Shown piece after piece: positions 1 through 5,219 of a DNA stretch of 5,219 bases; position 1 is the first letter of the stretch; each line of letters opens with the position of its first letter. The position numbers were made by a program, and so were the translations under genes. The stretch spans positions 4,100 through 9,318 of the forward strand of contig PMBP01000426.1 in NCBI GenBank assembly GCA_003152975.1, in the 5' to 3' direction. This DNA comes from Phycisphaerales bacterium (GTDB lineage Bacteria; Planctomycetota; Phycisphaerae; Sedimentisphaerales; Anaerohalosphaeraceae). The notes under the pieces are model-generated. The model made no database searches. It saw nothing but the letters and a program-made list of their open reading frames with translations, and had not been told where the DNA came from.

Positions 1-268
1 ATTGAAAACAAAGAAGATACGATGGTTAAGCGGCCATTATGGCCCTCAATCACCCCTCCACATTTTGTCACAATATTGCTGAATAGAAGGACACGATTGG
101 TCCACATACGGGGCAAGTATTACGGTAGGATATCTATTGATAATTGAAATCGAAAATTGAAAATCGATGAGTGACCCCTCCATAAAACCCTCACTATTAT
201 CACATTCGTGCTGCCTTCTATCGTTCCCATTTTGCTCCGACTCGGACCCCAAGAAAGGATTGTATTCC
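1..268. other. Intergenic region without a convincing gene
   Basis: This AT-rich stretch lies downstream of the SGNH/TPR gene stop. It holds the short tandem repeat at 144-169, a small palindrome GGCCATTATGGCC at 32-44, and a 9-base direct repeat ACCCCTCCA at 52-60 and 174-182. A 68-codon minus-strand frame (46-252) starts with TTG, lacks a ribosome binding site and runs through the repeat, so it is not called. No GC-rich hairpin with a T-run was found after the stop codon, so the terminator of the gene is not identified. Confidence 0.5.
144..169. repeat. AT-rich intergenic short tandem repeat
   Basis: Two near-identical 13-base units, TTGAAATCGAAAA and TTGAAAATCGATG, lie back to back. They belong to a style of TTGAAAATCGAAAATTG intergenic sequence that I recall as common in Planctomycetota-like and other environmental genomes. 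A related ATTGAAAA occurs at the very left edge of the window (1-8). Function is unknown. Confidence 0.35.
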
Positions 269-2809
269 TTACTTCAATTCGCCGAGGAGTTGTTTGGCTT
301 TTTGGTTTTGGGGATTGATCTGGAGGACCTTGCGGAAACGCTCTTTGGCCAATTCGGTTTGGCCCATGTTGGCCAGGACGGCGGCCAGATCGTATTGGGC
401 CTGTTCGAAATCGTCGCGAAGGGCCACGGCGCGTTCGAGCAGGGACCTGGCTTTTTTCAAAGCGTCCGGGTCATTCGGGTTGGCCTTCAGGATACACTGG
501 GCCAGGAGGTATAGCGTTTGGGGATCCTGCGGCCGGACTTTGACCACTTCCTCCAGGTGCGGGATCGCGTCGGCGGGCCGGCCATCCTGGATGAACAGCA
601 GGGCCAGACGGCCCCGGGCGTCGGCATAGTCCGGCGACAACGAGACGGCTTTTTGAAAATATTCGATGGCCTTTTGCCTCGTGGAGGGATCGGCCTTTTC
701 GGCCATCAGGCAATATCCGCGATAGAACCACGCCCGGGCGTTGGTGGGGTCCAGCTCGACGGCCCGATCGATTTCGGCGTTGGCGGCGGCAAAGGACGAC
801 TTAGCCATGGATGCGACGCCGAGGGCCAGATGGTTGTCAACGGAATACGGGTCGTAAACGATGCTTTTTTGCATGAATCCGACGGCCTCGTCGAGGCGAT
901 TTTGCTGTTGGCGAATGACGCCGAGACCGAGCCAGGCATCGGCGATGTACGGGTTTTGCGCGATGACCTTCCAGCACAGCGATTCGGCCTGCGTAGGGTC
1001 GCCTTCCAGGAACGCCAGCTTGCTCATCTGGTTGTAGCCGTCGGTCCACTGGGGGTAGCGCTGCAGGAGGAACTGAAGGTGCTGGCGGGCCCGGTGCGTG
1101 TCGTTGGCGTACACCCGGAGCCACTTGGCGTATTGAAAGTGCAGCCAATCGCCAGGGCCGACAGCGTGGATCGCAGAGTCGTATTGCGACAGGCACTGCG
1201 CCAGATCGGGGCCGGAACGGAAGCGGCCGAAGTCCCGCTCGATTTTTTGAAAATGGTCCACCTGGTTTTGGTGATCGCTCTGCGAGGTAAAAGGCGGACG
1301 CAGGAGGCGATTGCTCATCATCTGGGCGATGGTCAGGCGGTCCAGGCCGGTGTAGCAGAGGCGCTTTTCGCATTCGCGCTGCGACAAGATCGGCCGGCCA
1401 CTGGATTTTTCTTTGACCCACTGCGGCAGAGACTGGCGGACGGCATCGAAGAAGGCACTGGCGAGGATGTAGTTGCCTGCGAAGTTGAAATGGACATGGT
1501 CGTAAAACCAATCCAGCCCCGGCAGTTGATCGGCACACCGATTTTCCAGAATCGCGGCGGCATCGATGAAACGGACATTGGCCCGCGAACCGGATTTGGC
1601 GGTTTCGGCGATGATCCGGTTGATGCTCGTGTCGGCTCGAAATCGCAGCGTATCCAGATCGAGCGCGCGGCGGAAATGAAAGACGGCGTTGTCGATATCT
1701 TTTTGGCGCAGATAGAGGCGGGCGACTCGATAATGAAGATCGGCGTAGGAATCGTCGATCTCGATGGCCTTTCGCAGGGCCTCGATCGCCTGGGCGGGTT
1801 TGGAATTGCTTTCGAATTCCTCGGCCTGCTTGCAGAGGGCCTCGACCTGATGTTGCTGATCATCGGTGAATTGGGGTCGATGTTTCGATGCGAAGGGGGC
1901 ACATTCCTTGAGATTGACGGCCACGGTGCTGACGACGACAGGAATCTTTTTTGCGCCGGCGATTTTGAAAATATCGGCGAGATTGTCGCGGAAATTCCGG
2001 TAGGTGGTCTGGAGGCGAGGATCGCTCAACGGGACGCTTTGGTCGAGGAACATCTCCATGCCCAGCCAGGGCACGGGGGCCCGGCCGCGATCGACGAGGG
2101 ACTTCTTGAGGGCTTCGAGGGCCTGGCCGATGCGGCTGCGTTTGGCGGCCAGGTGCGCGGCGATCAGAGTGCGGCTGGATCGCAGGGGCGAAAATACGGT
2201 GCCGGCGCCGAAGGGGCCGGTGACTTCGTTGTTGCCCATATAAACGACGAAGAGGTCGGGTTCTAGGGCCGTACAGGCGCGGGCGATGCGACGGGTCACA
2301 TGGGAGTTGATCGCCACGGTGGCGGCGTTGACAACCTCGAAGTTGACGCCGGGGTACTGATCGGCGAGCATGGTTTCGAGGATTCGGGGCAGGCCGAACA
2401 TGGGTTCGGGGTCGCCCTGTGCGGCGGAGCTGCCGAGCACGAAGATGCGGCAGGTTCCGTCGGGTTTGGGCGTGGGCAACGCGAACGGCTGGATCATGCG
2501 GGCCATCTGCGGCTCGAAGAATTGCCAGGTAAAATACGGATTGCTGAGGGTGACTTTGTTGTCTTCGACGACGGCCGGATAGGCAAAGCCCATCGGCCGG
2601 CCGATCTTGCAGAGCACGAGGATGCCTTCGGCAGCCAGGACCGCTGCGACGGGGATCACGACAGCGACGAGGATGTGGAACAGCCACATTCGGCCCCGGG
2701 AGATCGGCGGGCGGGGAAGGGCGATTGGATCCGATTTGGATGGGCCCACAGCGGCCTGGCGGCCGGGCTGCGATGGTACCTTGCGATGATGCGGGTTATG
2801 TTTTTTCAC
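269..2809 (-). CDS. Membrane-anchored SGNH-hydrolase-like protein with TPR repeats
   Basis: Predicted 846-residue protein from a GTG start (start MKKHNPHHRK). The basic N-terminus precedes one hydrophobic segment at about residues 41-67, as in a type II anchor that puts the rest outside the inner membrane. An SGNH-like domain follows. Block I is VLGSSAAQG (about 124-132, likely nucleophile Ser128), block III is YMGNNEVTG (190-198, Asn194), and block V is DHVH (Asp437, His440), so the catalytic residues look present. The usual block II glycine is not obvious (NAATVAINS). Two TPR units (about 321-388) sit between blocks III and V. About eight more TPR units fill residues 554-834 up to the stop. 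TPRs usually bind proteins, and the hydrolase substrate is unknown. An ATG ending at 2932 extends the frame by 41 residues, but it has no ribosome binding site and lies upstream of the predicted promoter. An ATG at 2689 just before the membrane segment is another option. The GTG also lacks a clear Shine-Dalgarno sequence, so the start is uncertain. The domain calls are firm and the cellular role is unknown. Confidence 0.88.
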   Translation of the reverse strand: MKKHNPHHRKVPSQPGRQAAVGPSKSDPIALPRPPISRGRMWLFHILVAVVIPVAAVLAAEGILVLCKIGRPMGFAYPAVVEDNKVTLSNPYFTWQFFEPQMARMIQPFALPTPKPDGTCRIFVLGSSAAQGDPEPMFGLPRILETMLADQYPGVNFEVVNAATVAINSHVTRRIARACTALEPDLFVVYMGNNEVTGPFGAGTVFSPLRSSRTLIAAHLAAKRSRIGQALEALKKSLVDRGRAPVPWLGMEMFLDQSVPLSDPRLQTTYRNFRDNLADIFKIAGAKKIPVVVSTVAVNLKECAPFASKHRPQFTDDQQHQVEALCKQAEEFESNSKPAQAIEALRKAIEIDDSYADLHYRVARLYLRQKDIDNAVFHFRRALDLDTLRFRADTSINRIIAETAKSGSRANVRFIDAAAILENRCADQLPGLDWFYDHVHFNFAGNYILASAFFDAVRQSLPQWVKEKSSGRPILSQRECEKRLCYTGLDRLTIAQMMSNRLLRPPFTSQSDHQNQVDHFQKIERDFGRFRSGPDLAQCLSQYDSAIHAVGPGDWLHFQYAKWLRVYANDTHRARQHLQFLLQRYPQWTDGYNQMSKLAFLEGDPTQAESLCWKVIAQNPYIADAWLGLGVIRQQQNRLDEAVGFMQKSIVYDPYSVDNHLALGVASMAKSSFAAANAEIDRAVELDPTNARAWFYRGYCLMAEKADPSTRQKAIEYFQKAVSLSPDYADARGRLALLFIQDGRPADAIPHLEEVVKVRPQDPQTLYLLAQCILKANPNDPDALKKARSLLERAVALRDDFEQAQYDLAAVLANMGQTELAKERFRKVLQINPQNQKAKQLLGELK

Positions 2810-2841
2810 AGGATCGGGCCATCTTCGGGATTCGGTACGGG

Positions 2842-2862
2842 GCGCAAGCGAAAGGCTTGCGC
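2842..2862 (-). other. Strong 8-bp hairpin at the 5' end of the predicted leader RNA
   Basis: GCGCAAGC and GCTTGCGC are perfect complements separated by five bases. The stem begins only a few bases after the predicted transcript start (about 2866), so the RNA would begin with a GC-rich stem-loop, and the GTG start follows about 32 bases after it. Such 5' stems can protect an mRNA or tune translation. It has no T-run on either side, so it is not a classical terminator. It might also be a copy of a dispersed palindromic repeat. Confidence 0.4.
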
Positions 2863-2872
2863 GACGGGAGGT

Positions 2873-2901
2873 ATTGTACGATGATTTTTCCAAAATGGCA
2901 A
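2873..2901 (-). promoter_or_regulatory. Predicted sigma70-type promoter for the SGNH/TPR gene
   Basis: Reading the minus strand, TTGCCA (2896-2901) and TACAAT (2873-2878) are separated by exactly 17 bases. Each hexamer matches the sigma70 consensus at five of six positions or nearly so. Transcription would begin near 2866, giving a leader of about 57 bases to the GTG start at 2809. The site lies inside the longest reading frame of the gene, which argues that the first 41 codons of that frame are not translated from this promoter. Predicted from sequence only. Confidence 0.6.
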
Positions 2902-2917
2902 GATCGTTTCGATCTTG
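2899..2917. promoter_or_regulatory. Perfect 8-bp dyad overlapping the -35 box (operator candidate)
   Basis: CAAGATCG, three spacer bases and CGATCTTG form a perfect inverted repeat. Its promoter-proximal arm shares three bases with the -35 hexamer TTGCCA, the usual place for a repressor or activator site. In RNA it could also form a hairpin ending transcription from the cardiolipin synthase gene, but only CCATTTTGG follows it on the minus strand rather than a real T-run, so the terminator reading is weaker. Confidence 0.4.
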
Positions 2918-2940
2918 AGCGGGGAGGAACATTATTTAAC

Positions 2941-2967
2941 CACGGATTTCGCGGATTACACTGAAAG
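2941..2967. repeat. Degenerate 9-base intergenic repeat, CACGGATTT type
   Basis: Three successive 9-mers, CACGGATTT, CGCGGATTA and CACTGAAAG, follow one another, with similarity fading in the third. Sequences of the form CACGGATTTCACGGATTACACGG recur between genes in many environmental bacterial genomes, as I recall them. This copy lies between the cardiolipin synthase stop and the promoter of the SGNH/TPR gene. The adjoining 2971-2990 is a pure A/T run. Only one copy is visible in this window, so dispersal is inferred. Confidence 0.4.
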
Positions 2968-2989
2968 TGGATAATAATTTATTATATAA

Positions 2990-4387
2990 TCACAGGAGCG
3001 GCGAAGCGAGCCAGGCCAGATCTTCGCCCCACTGGCGCAGGTGGCCGGGCTTAGAGGCCGGGGCCTTGCGGCATTCGTGGATGAGGGCGTCGATCCAGTG
3101 GGCCACCTGTTCGACCATGGCCGACGAATAGAGGAACATCGCCACTTCGTAATTGAGATAGAAGCTTCGCATGTCGAGGTTGGCCGAACCGGAAATGGCG
3201 ACCTCCCGATCCACGACAATCAGCTTGGCGTGAATCATGCGTTTGGGGTGAACAAACACATGGACGCCCGATCGGTGGAGTTGGCGGAGGTATCTCCCCC
3301 GCGCCAGATCGGTAATCCAATGGTTGGAGCGGGCGGGAACTACAATCCGGATGTCACGACCCAGGCGGCTCTGGAGCATCAGGGCCCGGAACAGGCCGTC
3401 ATCGGGAACGAAGTAGGGCGTCACAATCCAGATTCGTTCCTTGGCGTCATAGAGGGTGGCAAGAACGGCATCATAAAACGGATCTCCCTCGACATCCGGC
3501 CCACTGGCGACCACCTGGGCCCTGACCTTGGAATGCGATTGATTTGCGGGGTGTGCGGAATGGTCGATTCGGGCGGGATGTTGACCGGTGGCGAAGTACC
3601 AGTCCTGGTTGAAAATATCCGATAGATCGCGTACGGCAGGTCCCCTCACCTGGAAATCAGCATCAATCCAGCGCGTTGGATCCGGCGTGGGCCCCATATA
3701 TTCGCCGGCGAGATTCATCCCACCCAGCATGGCCGTCTGGCCATCGACGATCACGATCTTTCGGTGGTTTCGCAAATTGGCCGACCATTTTCGATGGAGA
3801 GGCAGCATCGGCATAAAGATGCCGACCTGACCGCCGGCCTGAAGAAGAGGCGCCAGAAACCGGCCGCGATTGCGATAGCTTCCCAGTGCGTCCAACAACA
3901 GTCGGACCTGAACTCCGGACTGGGCTTTCTGGCAGAGGCGTTGGATCATCTCCCGGCCGACCGAATCGCGTCCGAGGATGAAGGTCATCACATGAATCGA
4001 TTGTTCCGCGTTTTGGATCATCTCCCGGAGCGCCGAATAGGCGTCCAGTCCGTCGGCAAGCAATCGGACCTCGTTTCCGTCCCTTGCGGGTGGAAGCCCG
4101 GACGAAACCAAAACCTGCTCGGAATCGCACCGGTGTTTACCGCCTTTACTCTCCAGACTTGAATCCTTTGCATACAGTTTTTTCTTTCGGTCCGCTCGAT
4201 GCCTCAATTTTCGCCCCCCAAACAACAGATAGGCAGGTACGCCGATATAGGGAACAACCACGATGACCCAGAACCATGCGATGGAGGTGGAGGGCCTTTC
4301 GTGTTCGCGAAAGACACGGGCCAGAAGAATAACCGCCAAGAAAAATCCAAGAAGCGTTTCGATATGCTGGAATAGGTAGGGGATCAT
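2990..4387 (-). CDS. cls: Cardiolipin synthase (two-HKD phospholipase D family)
   Basis: Complete 465-residue protein. Known family reaction: two phosphatidylglycerol molecules give cardiolipin plus glycerol at the inner membrane. Two hydrophobic segments (about residues 4-23 and 36-57) form the N-terminal PLDc_N membrane module, with the typical PYIGVPAYLLFGGRK ending. A variable linker (about 70-105) follows, then two phospholipase D halves. The first HKD motif is NHRKIVIVD (His208, Lys210, Asp215), followed by GGMN. The second is IHAKLIVVD (His386, Lys388, Asp393), followed by GSANLDMRS. Both catalytic triads are intact. Length is close to the roughly 480 residues usual for ClsA-type enzymes, and the C-terminus ends in the customary SPLL. 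The ATG start is supported by AAGGA eight bases upstream. It lies 63 bases downstream of the EEP gene on the same strand, probably in one transcript. The two membrane segments make it ClsA-like rather than ClsB-like in architecture. Another phosphatidyl transfer specificity cannot be excluded from sequence. Confidence 0.95.
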   Translation of the reverse strand: MIPYLFQHIETLLGFFLAVILLARVFREHERPSTSIAWFWVIVVVPYIGVPAYLLFGGRKLRHRADRKKKLYAKDSSLESKGGKHRCDSEQVLVSSGLPPARDGNEVRLLADGLDAYSALREMIQNAEQSIHVMTFILGRDSVGREMIQRLCQKAQSGVQVRLLLDALGSYRNRGRFLAPLLQAGGQVGIFMPMLPLHRKWSANLRNHRKIVIVDGQTAMLGGMNLAGEYMGPTPDPTRWIDADFQVRGPAVRDLSDIFNQDWYFATGQHPARIDHSAHPANQSHSKVRAQVVASGPDVEGDPFYDAVLATLYDAKERIWIVTPYFVPDDGLFRALMLQSRLGRDIRIVVPARSNHWITDLARGRYLRQLHRSGVHVFVHPKRMIHAKLIVVDREVAISGSANLDMRSFYLNYEVAMFLYSSAMVEQVAHWIDALIHECRKAPASKPGHLRQWGEDLAWLASPLL

Positions 4388-4395
4388 TATTTCTG

Positions 4396-4400
4396 TCCTT
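4396..4400 (-). promoter_or_regulatory. Ribosome binding site of the cardiolipin synthase gene
   Basis: AAGGA on the minus strand lies eight bases upstream of the ATG at 4387. It is the only clear Shine-Dalgarno sequence ahead of a gene start in this window, and it decides the start of the cardiolipin synthase gene. Confidence 0.65.
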
Positions 4401-4450
4401 CATTGTCCGAAATCAATCATTCTCAATCGATTACGAATATCATGAGAATC

Positions 4451-5218
4451 CTAATACAGTACTTCACAGTAGAGAGCCAAATGATCGGAGAGCGTCTGCC
4501 ACGGTTTGCCCCCGAGCAATTTCGCCGCCGCCACCTTTACTCCACGACAATAGATGCGATCCAGAGACAAGACCGGTTTCCGCGCGGGGAAGGTCCGCGC
4601 CGTCTGTCCGGTGGAGGACTCAAAGACCTCCTGCGTGTGGATACTGTCCATCAGGATTGTCGTGGCCCTGCCGTACCAATCATTGAAATCTCCGGCGATG
4701 AGGATCGGACTGTCGTCGGGAACCCTTTCCCGGATTCGGCTGCATAAGGTTCGGACCTGCTTGTTGCGTCCCCAATGGAGCAGGTTGAGATGAAGACAGA
4801 AGACATGCAGGGGATCCGACAATCCCGGCAGCGCGATCATGCCGTGCAAGATGCCCCGTTTTTCGAACCGATTCGACGAGACATCCAGATTCTCCCATTC
4901 GGTGAACGGAAACTTGCTGAGTATGGCGTTGCCGTGGTGGCCGCTGGTGTACACCGCATTTTTCCCGTAGGCATAGTGGGGCCAGACCTGGTCGGCCAGA
5001 TACTCAAATTGGGAGCCGTCCGGCCAGCCGGCAATATTTTTCCGATGCTTTTGATGATCCCCCAGAACCTCCTGAAGAAAGACGATGTCGGGATGGACGC
5101 GCCGCAAGGTGTCGCGCATTTGATCGAGCACGAAGGTCGAATTGCCGGCCGTAAAACCCTTATGTATGTTATACGAAAGAATCTTTAATCGATGCTCGAC
5201 CGTCTTATTCATATCCAT
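4451..5218 (-). CDS. Endonuclease/exonuclease/phosphatase (EEP) family protein, YbhP-like
   Basis: A 255-residue protein of the DNase I/exonuclease III-like metal-dependent phosphodiesterase fold. Signature residues are present in order: SYNIHKG (Asn17), FLQEV (Glu50, metal ligand), HHGNAIL (94-100), LHLN (His143), AGDFND (Asp177 and Asn179), LDRIY (Asp220) and the terminal LSDH (Asp245, His246). The active site therefore looks intact. There is no signal peptide or membrane segment, so it is probably cytoplasmic. Family members cut nucleic acids, phosphoinositides or other phosphodiesters, and the substrate here cannot be told. The cardiolipin synthase gene follows 63 bases downstream, an order that resembles ybhP-clsB in Escherichia coli and hints at a phospholipid-related role. 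Length matches YbhP (about 250 residues). The start ATG is one base from the window end. A second ATG two codons later (MDMNK) is an equally good start, and an upstream extension beyond the window cannot be ruled out. Confidence 0.9.
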   Translation of the reverse strand: MDMNKTVEHRLKILSYNIHKGFTAGNSTFVLDQMRDTLRRVHPDIVFLQEVLGDHQKHRKNIAGWPDGSQFEYLADQVWPHYAYGKNAVYTSGHHGNAILSKFPFTEWENLDVSSNRFEKRGILHGMIALPGLSDPLHVFCLHLNLLHWGRNKQVRTLCSRIRERVPDDSPILIAGDFNDWYGRATTILMDSIHTQEVFESSTGQTARTFPARKPVLSLDRIYCRGVKVAAAKLLGGKPWQTLSDHLALYCEVLY

Positions 5219-5219
5219 G

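Noticed and set aside
32..44. Palindrome GGCCATTATGGCC as a terminator of the SGNH/TPR gene
   Set aside because: The stem is only five base pairs, no T-run follows on the minus strand, and it lies more than 220 bases after the stop codon.
46..252. A 68-codon minus-strand frame after the SGNH/TPR gene
   Set aside because: It has a TTG start without a ribosome binding site, its middle is translated from the short AT-rich repeat (IDFQFSISI), and there is no recognisable domain.
518..2266. A 582-codon open frame on the plus strand opposite the SGNH/TPR gene
   Set aside because: It is in exact codon register with the minus-strand gene, where antisense stops need TTA, CTA or TCA codons that are rare in GC-rich genes. 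Its product has no recognisable domain, while the minus-strand frame has clear SGNH and TPR motifs.
2981..2986. TATAAT on the minus strand just after the cardiolipin synthase gene as a promoter
   Set aside because: It sits in a pure A/T run where such hexamers are expected by chance, and the matching -35 position reads TCGCTT.
3041..3625. A 194-codon plus-strand frame opposite the cardiolipin synthase gene
   Set aside because: Same codon-register antisense effect. The opposite strand encodes intact HKD motifs.
4419..4449. Inverted repeat ATTCTCA / TGAGAAT between the EEP and cardiolipin synthase genes
   Set aside because: Seven base pairs of mostly A/T with a 17-base loop and no T-run. Too weak to call a terminator or operator. 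No convincing promoter was seen in this gap either.

Overview
The window carries three long genes, all on the minus strand and transcribed in the order right to left: an endonuclease/exonuclease/phosphatase (EEP) family protein at the right edge, a cardiolipin synthase of the two-HKD phospholipase D type, and a large membrane-anchored SGNH-hydrolase-like protein rich in TPR repeats. Coding density is high. The only non-coding stretches are the left 268 bases, a 62-base gap between the first two genes and a roughly 180-base gap before the TPR gene. No tRNA, rRNA, CRISPR array, transposase or integrase is visible.

The organism is probably a Gram-negative bacterium with moderately GC-rich genes and AT-rich intergenic DNA. 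Two kinds of short degenerate intergenic repeat occur: CACGGATTT-like 9-mers at 2941-2967 and TTGAAATCGAAAA-like units at 144-169. Together with the style of the SGNH-TPR protein they recall environmental Planctomycetota (Phycisphaerae-like) or deltaproteobacterial genomes. This is an impression from memory, not a proven assignment.

Region by region. 1-268: AT-rich intergenic DNA downstream of the TPR gene, without a convincing gene. 269-2809: SGNH/TPR protein. 2810-2989: its upstream region, with a well-formed sigma70-type promoter (TTGCCA, 17-base spacer, TACAAT), an 8-bp dyad touching the -35 box and a strong 8-bp hairpin close to the predicted transcript start. This makes the longest possible start (ATG ending at 2932) unlikely, because it lies upstream of the promoter. 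2990-4387: cardiolipin synthase with a good ribosome binding site. 4388-4450: short gap. 4451-5218: EEP-family protein whose start is right at the window edge.

The EEP gene followed by a cardiolipin synthase gene echoes the ybhP-clsB pair of enterobacteria and suggests a membrane-lipid (phosphatidylglycerol/cardiolipin) module. The SGNH/TPR gene lies on the same strand but appears to have its own promoter, so its link to lipid metabolism is only by position. Nothing here clearly amounts to an undescribed system. The points most worth a second look are the TPR insertion inside the SGNH fold and the promoter/dyad/hairpin arrangement ahead of that gene.
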